Assembly (NCBI RefSeq): GCF_009932555.1 | Contig: NZ_BLJO01000001.1 | Coordinates: forward strand, 250,472 to 314,471 | Reading direction: 5' to 3' | Length of the DNA: 64,000 nucleotides | DNA from: Steroidobacter agaridevorans | GTDB lineage: Bacteria > Pseudomonadota > Gammaproteobacteria > Steroidobacterales > Steroidobacteraceae | Shown: positions 22,828 through 31,299 of the stretch, piece after piece | Numbering within the stretch: position 1 is the stretch's first letter | Layout: each line of letters begins with the position of its first letter | The notes under the pieces: generated by a model | What the model was told of the DNA's origin: nothing | Databases searched by the model: none | What the model saw: only the letters and a program-made list of their open reading frames with translations | Program-made: the position numbers and the translations under genes

Positions 22828-25464
22828 TCAGTTGGTGGCATAACGCACCGAGAGCCCCCACTCGCGCGGCCGTCCCGGCGTGCCGGTGTCGATTTGATCG
22901 GCGGGCAGGAAGAAGCCGTTGATGCGATAGAACTCGTTGAACAGATTGCTGCCGAACAGTGAGACTTCCCAGCGATTGCGCGCGTCCCGATAGGACAGTC
23001 GAGCATTGCCGACGCCGTAGGCGCGCTGCCGGGATCGTGTGTTGATATCCGACTGCGTGAACACCCGATCCTGCCAGCCGTAATCGAAGCGCGCGCTCAG
23101 GGCGCTGCCGGCCGGCAAGCTCCAGTCATATTGCGCGCCAATCGAATAGGCGAACTCGGGCGCATAGGCGAACTCGGACCCGAGCTCCAGATTCTTCGCG
23201 CGCCCCACTTCGGTGAATTCGGTGTGCAGCCAGCTCGCGCCATATTGCAACGTGAGCTGCTTGGTGATGTTCCATGCCCCTTCCAGCTCCAGACCGCGAA
23301 TGCGTCCCTCGCCGGCATTCGTGGTGACGGGAAATCCAGGCGCCTCCTGCAACTCCTCCGTGATCTGCACGTCGTCGTATTCCCCATCGAACAACGTGGC
23401 ATTGAGGCGCAGCCGACGATCGAGCAGATCGGCGCGGATGCCGATCTCGTTCGAGATCAGCGTTTCCGGCCCGAACGGCAGGAATCCGCCATTCGGCAGA
23501 AACGGCACGTTGCCGCCGCTGAAACCGCCGGCGCTGAAGCCGGACGCGCGGGTGAAGTACGTCATCAAATCCGGCGACCATCGATACTGAATCGAGATGC
23601 GCGGCGACACTTCATCGAACGTCGCGCTTCCAGAATTGTCCTCGAGCTTCGGACCGTTCGGACGCAGCGAGCGCGTCGGCGTACAGCACTCCTCGGCCAG
23701 CGGCTGACGCGGGCGATAGTAATTTTGCGTGATGTCATCCTGCGTGTAGCGAGCGCCCACGCTGACGGACAGTTTCCCCGTGAGCCGCGCCGTCCATTCG
23801 GCGAAGGCGGCCCAGCCTTCGCTGCGCGCCTCGGTCAATGAATCGATGATCATCGGATCGTACGCCGCGTACTGATCGCCCAACGCCTGACGCGCACTGA
23901 GATAGGGGTCGAAGCGCAGCTCGTTCGCGACCCAGTTCTGCCGACGCGACCAGTTGCGGTCCGCGTAGTAGTAGATGCCGCTCGTGCCGGTGAGCCGCTC
24001 GCCGTTATAGAGCAGCTGCAATTCCTCGCTGAGCTCCTGACGATCGGCAGCGGAGAACGCTTGATACAAGTGATACGGCGTGCCGTCGAAGTCATGGCCC
24101 ACATACGAATCGATCTCTCGATAGCCGCTGATCGACTTCGCGTGCAGCCGCTCGTTCACGTCCCAGTTCAGTTCGAGCGTGGCGCCGCTGGACACTAGAC
24201 TGTTCTGACGAATGGGCCGATTCGCCGCGGACTTCCACTGCTCGGACGCGCCATAAAGCCACGCAGGATCGATGGGCATACCGACGGCCTCGTAGATGCA
24301 TGTGCTGTTCGGCACCGGCCCGACGAAGTTGCGTGGCAGTTGATCCCCAGGGCACACCGGATTGAGCTGCCAGGTGACGCCGGGCGTGCCATTGCTTTTT
24401 TGAACGGCGTACTCGCCGATCAGCAAGGCGTTGAAAGCTTCGTTCGGTCGCCACAGCAAATCCGCGCGCAGCACCCGATCCCGCTGGTCGCCGAAGGAGA
24501 AGTCGCCATCGATGCTGTCGACGTAGCCGTCACGATTCAGCGTCGCCGCGGTGAACTTGCTCAGCAGAGTCTCGCTGAGCGGCAAGTCCATATCGACGAG
24601 CAGATCCGTTCGATTCGCCGAGCCCGTCGTCGCCTTGATGCGCAGCCCCTGCTCTTCGCGCGGCTTGCGGGTGACGTATTGAATGGCGCCGCCGATGGCG
24701 TTCTTACCGAACGTCGTTCCTTGCGGACCGCGCAGCACTTCGAGACGCTCGATCTCCACCACATTCATCAACAATCCGGCCGAGCCGCTGCGAACGACGC
24801 CGTCTACATACACGGCAACACCCGGCACACCGCGAACGCGAAATGCGCCACTGGTTCGACCGAAAAAGTTGCCGCCATTCACGGCGACCCCGGGGGCGCG
24901 AGCGTTCAGGTCTTCGGTGCTCTGGATGCCGCGCGCTTCGATCTCATCGGCATCGATGGATGTGACCGCCAACGGCACCTGTTGCAGGCTCTCCTGACGC
25001 CGGCGAGCTGTCACGATCACTTCCGCAATCGACACGCTGCGCCAGATGTCCTCGGCAACGGGATCGTGCGCGTCTGCCGTCGCGGATACGAGCGTCGGTT
25101 GTTCTGCCTTCACCGCTCGCGTGCGCCGGCGAATCGCGACGCTGCCATGACCGTCGACCACGAACTCCAGATCCGTCTGATCGAGCAGTTGAGCGAGCCC
25201 TTCTTCGACGGTGTAATAGCCGCGCAGGCCACGTCGCAGATCGGCGCCAATGACGTCCGATGGATACAGCAAATGCTGTTTGGCCTGGCGCGAGAATTCG
25301 CGCAAGGCGTCGTCGAGACTTTGCGATGGAATGTCGAAGCGCAGCTTGCCGGCGCTGTCAGGAAACCCAACAGAACTCACAGCCAGCAGCATCACGGCTG
25401 CCAGCGCGCGCACGCTCCCTGCGCCGCCGGCCGTCCCGTGACGTGACCGATCGCCTCGACGCAA
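22828..25464 (-). CDS. TonB-dependent receptor with STN signalling domain
   Basis: An 878-residue protein, probably starting at TTG 25464 behind a GGGGGAT sequence. After the signal peptide comes an STN (secretin/TonB short N-terminal) domain at about 40-110 (LRFDIPSQSLDDALREFSRQ, then YYTVEEGLAQLLDQTDLEF). The TonB-box region (SIAEVIVTARRRQESLQQVP), plug (LEVLRGPQGTTFGKN) and beta-barrel follow. The STN domain marks a transducer that signals to a FecR/FecI pair, which lies 2.3 kb downstream in the same orientation. It is a paralog of the STN-less receptor at 5968-8277. The ligand is unknown; an aromatic or aryl-conjugate that leads to hydroquinone is the contextual guess. Confidence 0.9.
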   Translation of the reverse strand: MRRGDRSRHGTAGGAGSVRALAAVMLLAVSSVGFPDSAGKLRFDIPSQSLDDALREFSRQAKQHLLYPSDVIGADLRRGLRGYYTVEEGLAQLLDQTDLEFVVDGHGSVAIRRRTRAVKAEQPTLVSATADAHDPVAEDIWRSVSIAEVIVTARRRQESLQQVPLAVTSIDADEIEARGIQSTEDLNARAPGVAVNGGNFFGRTSGAFRVRGVPGVAVYVDGVVRSGSAGLLMNVVEIERLEVLRGPQGTTFGKNAIGGAIQYVTRKPREEQGLRIKATTGSANRTDLLVDMDLPLSETLLSKFTAATLNRDGYVDSIDGDFSFGDQRDRVLRADLLWRPNEAFNALLIGEYAVQKSNGTPGVTWQLNPVCPGDQLPRNFVGPVPNSTCIYEAVGMPIDPAWLYGASEQWKSAANRPIRQNSLVSSGATLELNWDVNERLHAKSISGYREIDSYVGHDFDGTPYHLYQAFSAADRQELSEELQLLYNGERLTGTSGIYYYADRNWSRRQNWVANELRFDPYLSARQALGDQYAAYDPMIIDSLTEARSEGWAAFAEWTARLTGKLSVSVGARYTQDDITQNYYRPRQPLAEECCTPTRSLRPNGPKLEDNSGSATFDEVSPRISIQYRWSPDLMTYFTRASGFSAGGFSGGNVPFLPNGGFLPFGPETLISNEIGIRADLLDRRLRLNATLFDGEYDDVQITEELQEAPGFPVTTNAGEGRIRGLELEGAWNITKQLTLQYGASWLHTEFTEVGRAKNLELGSEFAYAPEFAYSIGAQYDWSLPAGSALSARFDYGWQDRVFTQSDINTRSRQRAYGVGNARLSYRDARNRWEVSLFGSNLFNEFYRINGFFLPADQIDTGTPGRPREWGLSVRYATN

Positions 25465-25603
25465 CGTATCCCCCGACGTTAGGGCCGGCGTCTGCGTTGC
25501 TTATGCAAAGTCGCGTGCAATCGTCAGCGGCGGCTCGAGCCACAACATACACTCATTAATCGGGCAACAGAACCCTCCAAACCCTGCACCGTTGCTGGAC
25601 CGA

Positions 25604-26419
25604 TCAAGTCTCGCCGCAAGCCGTCGGCCGCCACTTCGAGCCGTCCGGCTCCTTGCGGAACTGCGTGCTCCAGATCAGCGGCTCGCGCAGGAACTGCGGA
25701 TCGTCGATCTGCGTCGTGACCACGATCCACGGCGTGCCGTTGAGCTCGAAGCGATCGAAGAACTCGGTCATGACCGCCTGCTCGCTATAGGGCATGCCGT
25801 TCTTCTGCAAATAGCCGGGCTTCATTTGCTTCGTCATCACGCGCAATGCCGGCCGCCCCGTCCGGGCGGGGGCCGCGAACTGTCGGAGATGAACCGCTTC
25901 GTTCCAGCTGCCGACCGACTGCCCCTGCCAGGTCAACTCCGCGCTGGGCGGCGCGGCCGGCTTGAACGGAATCGTTCGGGTCTGCGTGCCCGCCGAGAAA
26001 TCGATCTGCAGCGTGTCGTCATTCTGCCAAGAGATGTGCAAGCGACCCGGCGAGCGGATGTTGGCGGCAGCGCCGTGCGGCCGACATTCCTGCCCGGCTG
26101 CTTTGTCGGCCGCGAGATCGAACGAAGCCGCGGCCTTACGAGCCGCCTCGTTGACGGGCAAGCTGCCGATGAAGTTCTTCGGCGGCATGGTCATGCGCTC
26201 CAGCCAATCCTCGGTCACCACGGAAACCCAATAACCGGTGAGATCGAACGGCGCCGCCTCACGTGCGGACTTCGGTGGCGCGGGCTGACCCGGCGCACCT
26301 GCCGCCCCCGATCCTCGGTTTCGATTCTGCGAGAACGCATCGCCAGTCGGCATCGCCAACGCCAGCGACAGCACGCCCATGACCATCCAACCAGTGCCGC
26401 GAATCGGCATCGAGCTCAT
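25604..26419 (-). CDS. Secreted DLTG-W family protein, function unknown
   Basis: About 271 residues from the ATG giving MSSMPIRGTGW, which follows a GGAG sequence; other in-frame ATGs lie upstream. A signal peptide is followed by a low-complexity G/P/A stretch and then PFDLTGYWVSVVTEDWLERM. Later: GQECRPHGAAANIRSPGRLHISWQ, APAR...LRVMTKQMKPGYL, and a C-terminal beta-rich part with VTTQIDDPQFLREPLIWSTQFRKE (quoted in pieces of the paralogous pattern). It shares the DL(S/T)G-x-W and C-x-P-H landmarks with the genes at 2563 and 27523. No function is known to me. It starts 20 bp after the metallo-beta-lactamase-fold gene. Confidence 0.6.
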   Translation of the reverse strand: MSSMPIRGTGWMVMGVLSLALAMPTGDAFSQNRNRGSGAAGAPGQPAPPKSAREAAPFDLTGYWVSVVTEDWLERMTMPPKNFIGSLPVNEAARKAAASFDLAADKAAGQECRPHGAAANIRSPGRLHISWQNDDTLQIDFSAGTQTRTIPFKPAAPPSAELTWQGQSVGSWNEAVHLRQFAAPARTGRPALRVMTKQMKPGYLQKNGMPYSEQAVMTEFFDRFELNGTPWIVVTTQIDDPQFLREPLIWSTQFRKEPDGSKWRPTACGET

Positions 26420-26438
26420 AGCAATCTCCGTAGTCATG

Positions 26439-27497
26439 TCAGGGCGACGCGGTCGCGTGATCGGGGCTGGATTTGTCCACCGTCGCACTCAGCTCGCGAT
26501 ACACGGCTTCGACGAACTGGTTGGTGGTCCAGCCGCGCGGGGCGGTGCCATAGATGCCGTCGTAATCGAGCGTGGGCCGCGCGGCCTTCACCTGATCGAG
26601 CGTCATGCCGCGTTTGACCAGGTCGGCGATGCGGTCACGGACGATCGTGAGCATGTCGCGATAGATGACCACGCTGTACTCATCGGCGATCGCGCCGTAG
26701 GCGGGCACGACCAACGTGCCGCCTTGCGCGTTCATCACCGGCACCGCGAGATCGATGATGCGATTCAATGCGTCGATCGTGCCCTGCAGGCTGCCGCCCC
26801 GCTCCTCCGGCTTGATGACGGGATAGCTGTCGGGGGTGAAGATCTCGCCCGCAACGACCACATCGGAGCCGCGGAAGAACACGACGCTGTCGCCATCGGT
26901 CGCGGCCGCGGGGTGATGAATCAGAATCACCGGCTCGCCGTTCATGTGCAGGTCCATGGTGCCGGTGTAATAAACATCGGTCGGCCACGCTTCTTCGGGG
27001 CTGGTCGTGGTGCCGAGCACGCCGCTCATGCGATTGAGCACGCCTTCGTGTCCCTTGATCGAGGCCACATTGATCTCGCCGCGATCGCCAATGAACTTGC
27101 CGACCTTCGTGACCGGCACATTGCCGCCGGTGTGATCCGGCAGCGAGCTGGTGTTCAAGATGATCCGGATCGGCTCCGGCGTCACTTTGCGGATCGCCGC
27201 GATCAGCTTCGCACTGGTCGCAGGCGTTTGCGTATCGACGACGACCACACCGTCGGGCCCGATCTGAAACACCGAGTGCGCGCCGCCGCCGGCCGCACCG
27301 ATCAGATACACGTTGCCTTTCACATGCATCACGTCGAGCTCGCCGGCGAATTCCGCGGGCTGCGCGCTCTTCGCGTTCTTCGTCGCGCGCGCCTTCTGCG
27401 CGTGTGCAGGCGATCCAAACAAACCAACCGACAACATCACCGTCGCGGCCAGGCGGCACAGTCCGACCGCCGATGCGGGCTTAGTGTTACAACTCAC
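26439..27497 (-). CDS. Metallo-beta-lactamase-fold protein with degraded metal site
   Basis: A 352-residue exported protein (GTG start behind GGAG; signal peptide ending AHA). It has the metallo-beta-lactamase fold: YLIGAAGGGAHSVFQIGPDGVVVVDT, then NTSSLPDHTGGN in the place of the usual T-H-x-H-x-D-H-x-G-G. Both first-site histidines are replaced (S and L), only D and H remain, and the later G-H motif reads PAYGA. A histidine pair HHPAAATDGDS is present. A normal binuclear zinc centre is therefore unlikely; it may bind one metal or act as a non-catalytic or altered enzyme. It lies between two secreted DLTG-W genes in one operon. Confidence 0.7.
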   Translation of the reverse strand: MSCNTKPASAVGLCRLAATVMLSVGLFGSPAHAQKARATKNAKSAQPAEFAGELDVMHVKGNVYLIGAAGGGAHSVFQIGPDGVVVVDTQTPATSAKLIAAIRKVTPEPIRIILNTSSLPDHTGGNVPVTKVGKFIGDRGEINVASIKGHEGVLNRMSGVLGTTTSPEEAWPTDVYYTGTMDLHMNGEPVILIHHPAAATDGDSVVFFRGSDVVVAGEIFTPDSYPVIKPEERGGSLQGTIDALNRIIDLAVPVMNAQGGTLVVPAYGAIADEYSVVIYRDMLTIVRDRIADLVKRGMTLDQVKAARPTLDYDGIYGTAPRGWTTNQFVEAVYRELSATVDKSSPDHATASP

Positions 27498-27522
27498 AAT
27501 GCGCTCCGTGGTCTAGTCGCGG

Positions 27523-28404
27523 TCAGAAAGGGCTCGCCGGCTCGCCCCACTGGGGCAGCTGCGCCGGCAACAGTTTCTTCAGCTCCAGCTGATATTCCGG
27601 ATACAGCTGGTTCGCGCCGCCGTTGGTGACCTGCGTCGGGAAGCCGGTCTTGTCGCTGAACTCCTTGAGCATGGGATTCATGCCGGGAGGCAGCCAGTGC
27701 GCAACGAAGCCTTGCGGACGCTCCACTTCCACACGCGCGGCGCAGGTGTATGGATTGATCCACAAGCCTGGCGCGAGCACCCAATTCCAACTGCGCACGT
27801 AGGGTTCGGTGAGATACACCGGATCTTCGACGGCGCTGACCCACGTCAGCACGTTGTCGTGGCGGATCAGAAACTCGGTGAGTTTTCCGTTCGCACTGCG
27901 CGGAATGCCGTTGCGGCGAATCCAGCCTTCCTTCAAGTGGGTCGTCTTCACGACGAGCGTATCGCCGTCCCACACCCCGGTGGAGAAACCCTCCCAGGTA
28001 TGCGGCGCGTTCGGCGACGGATGCGGACGGCCATCGAGCCAGATGGTGCGCACCGGGTTCATCCAGCCCAGCATGATGTGATAGGCGACGACCTTGAATG
28101 AGTTCGGATCGGTCGTGGTCCAGATGCGGATGTGCGCCGGGCCGTGCGGACCGTAGTCCGCGGGATGGGGCGCGCATTGATGTTCGGGCACCGACCATTT
28201 GTTCGCGTCCCAGGTCTGGGCGCGCAACAACGCCGCATCGTTGATCGGCAAAGCGGTGAAGTCGCCGATGTCCGGGCCGCCGCCGCGGTCGAGCCGGTCC
28301 TCGTGCATCTTCTGACCCCAGGCTCCGGTGAGGTCGAGCTCCGCCGACGCCGGCCCGGCGATCAACGCCAGCGCCAGCAGTCCCCCCGCGATTCTTCTCT
28401 GCAT
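27523..28404 (-). CDS. Secreted DLTG-W family protein, function unknown
   Basis: About 293 residues from MQRRIAGGLLALALI, which begins the signal peptide; the open frame extends 22 codons upstream. The mature protein starts ELDLTGAWGQKMHEDR and has the family landmarks HQCAPHPADYGPHGP, WLDGRPHPSPNAPHTWEG, WDGDTLVVKTTHLKEGW, and LTEFLIRHDNVLTWVSAVEDP. These align with the gene at 2563-3291. Function unknown; beta-rich and periplasmic or outer-membrane associated by prediction. First gene of a three-gene minus-strand operon, divergent from the membrane-bound regulator at 28548. Confidence 0.65.
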   Translation of the reverse strand: MQRRIAGGLLALALIAGPASAELDLTGAWGQKMHEDRLDRGGGPDIGDFTALPINDAALLRAQTWDANKWSVPEHQCAPHPADYGPHGPAHIRIWTTTDPNSFKVVAYHIMLGWMNPVRTIWLDGRPHPSPNAPHTWEGFSTGVWDGDTLVVKTTHLKEGWIRRNGIPRSANGKLTEFLIRHDNVLTWVSAVEDPVYLTEPYVRSWNWVLAPGLWINPYTCAARVEVERPQGFVAHWLPPGMNPMLKEFSDKTGFPTQVTNGGANQLYPEYQLELKKLLPAQLPQWGEPASPF

Positions 28405-28547
28405 AGGATCAGCATCCCAGTGTCGTCGTGTCTTGCGGTTGAAACGCAGGCGGCGGCGCGCTGTCGACATTTAATGTCCGCGCCAAAAATGTCTAAAAGA
28501 GTCTTGCGCAACGTTAGATGCGTTGAGAGAACGACAAACTCGCCCCC
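28405..28547. promoter_or_regulatory. Divergent promoter region of regulator and secreted-protein operon
   Basis: This 143-bp gap lies between the start of the secreted-protein operon (minus) and a winged-helix membrane regulator (plus). It is more AT-rich than its surroundings around 28470-28520, as promoters are. The divergent arrangement suggests the regulator acts here. I could not define a specific operator. Confidence 0.45.
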
Positions 28548-29876
28548 ATGATCTTGCCCGAAGACATCCAGCAGCTGGCCGAGCGCTTTCGCGCCACTGG
28601 CCTCCTTGGCAAACCCGGCATGCTCAGCCGGCTGTTCGATTATCTGCTCGAGCGCTCCATCGCCGGCACCCCGCCGAAGGAAATCGAGATCGCCATCGAT
28701 GTGTTCGGCAAGGACGAATCGTTCGCCGTCGCCCAGGACTCGACCGTTCGGGTGTACGTCCACAAGTTACGGCGCAAGCTCGAAGAGTTTCATGCGCAGG
28801 CCGGACGCGACGACGTAGCGCGTTTGGTGCTGCCCAAGGGTGAATATCGGATCGTCATTGAAGGCGTCGACGCGCCGGCGGCAAAGATCACGGACCAACC
28901 GACGCCACCACGCGTTGAGCAACGCAGCCGGTTCCGTGTGCGAAGCGCACTGGCTGCCGCGGCGGGATGTTTCTTACTGTTGTGTGCAGGTCTGCTCGGC
29001 TTCAACTTGCGCCCGGGCGCGCCTGCCAGCGAGCTGGACACTGTTCGTGGCAATCCCGTCTGGGCCAAGCTGCTGGATGACGACCGGCCCATTGTCGTGG
29101 TCGTCGGCGACTACTACATCTTCGGCGAGACCGATCCCCGCTCCGGGGCGGTGAAGCGCATGGTGCGCGAGTTCTCGATCAACTCGGCCCGCGAGCTCGA
29201 AGAACAACTGCAATCCGATCCGCGGCTGAACGGCCGCTACGAAGATCTGGAACTCGCTTATCTGCCGACCTCAACGGCATTCGCGATGCGTGACGTGCTC
29301 ACGACGCTGGCCGCTCCCGGTCAGCCGCAACACCGCGTGCAGGTCGTGCTCGCGTCCGAGCTCACGACCGACATGCTGCGGACGGCACACGTCATTTATA
29401 TCGGTTACATCAGCGGCATGCGTCAGCTGCAAGAGCTGGCGTTCCAGCACTCCCGCCTGAGCGTGGGCGCGTCCTTCGACGAGCTCATCGACAAACGCAC
29501 CGGCCAGCGCTACGTCAGCCAGGCCGGGCAATTGCCAGAAGCGGGCACGATGTATCGTGACTATGGCTTCTTCGCCAGCTTTCCCGGCCCGACCGGCAAT
29601 CGCTTCGTGATCATCGCCGGAACGCGCGATGTCGCCGTGATGGAAACAGCGCAAGCACTCACGCGCGCGTGGCCGCTCGCCGAGCTCGCCCGCTCGACGC
29701 AAGGCGAATCGTTCGAAGCGTTGTATGAAGTCGCGGGGCTGAACCGCTCCAATCTCAGCGGCCGATTACTTTTCAGCGCCGCGCTCGGCAGCACGGAGCG
29801 CCATCCCTCGAACACTCCAGCTGCGACCGAAAGCAACTTCTTCCTGGCGGATCTCAATGATGATCGCAGTCATTGA
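28548..29876 (+). CDS. Membrane-anchored winged-helix regulator with periplasmic domain
   Basis: A 442-residue protein. Residues 1-105 look like a winged-helix DNA-binding region of the OmpR/CadC kind (SRLFDYLLERSIAG, DSTVRVYVHKLRRKLEEF, VLPKGEYRIVIEG). One transmembrane helix lies at about 131-153 (SALAAAAGCFLLLCAGLLGF). The remaining 290 residues would be periplasmic and have an alternating alpha/beta pattern (DRPIVVVVGDYYIFGETD, HRVQVVLASELTTDML, RFVIIAGTRDVAVMETAQAL). The topology is that of ToxR/CadC one-component membrane sensors. It likely controls the divergent secreted-protein operon; the ligand is unknown. Confidence 0.7.
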   Translation: MILPEDIQQLAERFRATGLLGKPGMLSRLFDYLLERSIAGTPPKEIEIAIDVFGKDESFAVAQDSTVRVYVHKLRRKLEEFHAQAGRDDVARLVLPKGEYRIVIEGVDAPAAKITDQPTPPRVEQRSRFRVRSALAAAAGCFLLLCAGLLGFNLRPGAPASELDTVRGNPVWAKLLDDDRPIVVVVGDYYIFGETDPRSGAVKRMVREFSINSARELEEQLQSDPRLNGRYEDLELAYLPTSTAFAMRDVLTTLAAPGQPQHRVQVVLASELTTDMLRTAHVIYIGYISGMRQLQELAFQHSRLSVGASFDELIDKRTGQRYVSQAGQLPEAGTMYRDYGFFASFPGPTGNRFVIIAGTRDVAVMETAQALTRAWPLAELARSTQGESFEALYEVAGLNRSNLSGRLLFSAALGSTERHPSNTPAATESNFFLADLNDDRSH

Positions 29877-30088
29877 AGCACCCAAGGGCTCAACTGGCTC
29901 TACGCCGGCGCACCATGTCCGCACCTTGCTGCACATCGAGCGCCACACGGCGAGCCTGCCGTCGCTGAACTATGCGCGCTCGCCGGCGCTGCGCGTGCGC
30001 GCGCGCCTGTCCATATACCGAGCATTTGTTGGTGATATCAGTGCTGCTGTCTCGGACCGGACCGCGGCACCCCGTTGAGGAAGCGCTC

Positions 30089-30589
30089 TTGCCGTCACTG
30101 ACGAATTTCTGCACCTGGCTCGGCGACACGCCGGTCAGCCATTTGTTTCAGGAAGTGTTGTGGATCGTGCCTGCGGCGCAGAGCATTCACATCCTGGCGA
30201 TTGCCATCGCCATGTCGGCATTGCTCATGATCCATCTGCGATCGATCGGCGTACTGGCCCGCGATCAAACCCGCGTCGATATCGCCGACCGATTTCTGCC
30301 AGCGCTATGGCTCGCCCTGCCCGTGCTGCTCGCCACCGGCGCCGTGCTGATCATCGCCGAGCCGGCGCGCTCGCTGCGCAATCCGGCGTTCTATTGGAAG
30401 ATGGGGCTGCTGCTCACCGGTATCGTCATCACCTTGGCTTACGCCCGTCCCCTGCGACGCGATCCATCCTGGTGGGATGACCTCGCTCGGCGACGCCAGC
30501 TCTCGACAGGCATCGCCATCGCCTCCCTCATCATCTGGGTCGCCATCGTGTTCTGCGGTCGTTGGATCGCTTACGTCGAGCCCTTCTGA
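30089..30589 (+). CDS. DUF6644 family inner-membrane protein
   Basis: About 166 residues with four predicted membrane helices (for example IVPAAQSIHILAIAIAMSAL, LPALWLALPVLLATGAVLII, MGLLLTGIVITLAYARP, IAIASLIIWVAIVFCGRWIA). I start at TTG 30089 because GAGGAAG precedes it and the upstream frame is arginine-rich non-gene-like sequence. The two-gene arrangement with a related protein directly after it (30603) suggests a heteromeric or duplicated membrane module. The conserved H in QSIHIL could be a heme or quinone-site ligand, which is speculation. Confidence 0.65.
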   Translation: MPSLTNFCTWLGDTPVSHLFQEVLWIVPAAQSIHILAIAIAMSALLMIHLRSIGVLARDQTRVDIADRFLPALWLALPVLLATGAVLIIAEPARSLRNPAFYWKMGLLLTGIVITLAYARPLRRDPSWWDDLARRRQLSTGIAIASLIIWVAIVFCGRWIAYVEPF

Positions 30590-30602
30590 CCGGACCGCAC
30601 CC

Positions 30603-31088
30603 ATGCTCGAAGACACACTCATGATGATCGAAAACACGCGGCTGGCCACGGCGATCCGCGAGGAAGGCGTGCTGTTTCCCTGGATCGAATCGATTCACGT
30701 GCTCGCGCTGGTGCTGGTCGTCGGCTTCATCCTGATCGTCGATCTGCGACTGATCGGGCTCGCCTCGAAGAAGCGCGGCGTCGCGCAACTCGCCAGCAAT
30801 GCGCTGCCGATGACCTGGGGCGCGTTCATCGTCGCCGTGATATCAGGCGCGCTGCTGTTCATCTCGAACGCGGTCTCCTATTGGGACAACGTGTTCTTCC
30901 AGATCAAGCTGGTGCTGATCCTGCTCGCCGGCGTGAACATGTTCGCGTTCCATCACCTCATCGCCCACGATATGTCCGAATGGCAAACGCCTGACACCAC
31001 GCCGGCACTCGCCAAAGCCGCCGGCGGCATGTCGATGCTGTTATGGATCGGCGTCGTGATCTGCGGCCGCTGGATCGGCTTCGTCTAG
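30603..31088 (+). CDS. DUF6644 family inner-membrane protein
   Basis: A 161-residue protein starting MLEDTLMMIENTRLATAIRE, with about four membrane helices. The pattern FPWIESIHVLALVLVVGFIL matches the preceding gene's AQSIHILAIAIAM, and both end in CGRWI, so the two are paralogs. It starts 13 bp after the first. Function unknown. Typically such pairs sit near secreted or aromatic-degradation genes in related genomes, but I cannot verify that here. Confidence 0.7.
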   Translation: MLEDTLMMIENTRLATAIREEGVLFPWIESIHVLALVLVVGFILIVDLRLIGLASKKRGVAQLASNALPMTWGAFIVAVISGALLFISNAVSYWDNVFFQIKLVLILLAGVNMFAFHHLIAHDMSEWQTPDTTPALAKAAGGMSMLLWIGVVICGRWIGFV

Positions 31089-31165
31089 CCCGCCCGCCCC
31101 GGCAGATCTTCCCGCCCGGGCTTTCATAAGCAGAAGCGTTGCCCGGCATACGCGATTTTTATCCC

Positions 31166-31196
31166 ATGAAACAATAACTTGATGTCGAGGTTTCAT
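31166..31196 (+). promoter_or_regulatory. Inverted repeat, possible operator upstream of TBDT
   Basis: ATGAAAC (31166-31172) and GTTTCAT (31190-31196) form a perfect 7-bp inverted repeat with a 17-bp spacer. It ends 12 bp before the predicted -35 box of the TBDT promoter, a position suited to an activator or repressor site. Confidence 0.45.
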
Positions 31197-31207
31197 CTGC
31201 CAAATTG

Positions 31208-31236
31208 TTGACAATTTCATCGGCACTTCCTAGTCT
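31208..31236 (+). promoter_or_regulatory. Predicted sigma-70 promoter of the TBDT-CocE operon
   Basis: A perfect TTGACA -35 (31208-31213) is followed after 17 bp by a weak -10 TAGTCT (31231-31236). The gene starts 64 bp downstream. The weak -10 suggests dependence on an activator. Confidence 0.5.
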
Positions 31237-31299
31237 GCCGGGCACACCATAAACAGTCCGGCACGAGCCGGGCATGACTCGGTCAGCAAGGGGGGATCC

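Noticed and set aside
29877-30088. Small gene or RNA in the gap before the DUF6644 pair
   Set aside because: The open frames here have low-complexity arginine/alanine translations, and I see no hairpin or promoter that supports an RNA gene. A GC-alternating stretch near 29990-30010 is only compositional.
31089-31130. Intrinsic terminator after the DUF6644 pair
   Set aside because: AGCCCG and CGGGCT arms near 31087 and 31118 could pair but are only 6 bp with a loop of over 20 nt and a short T-run, so the case is too weak to list as a feature.
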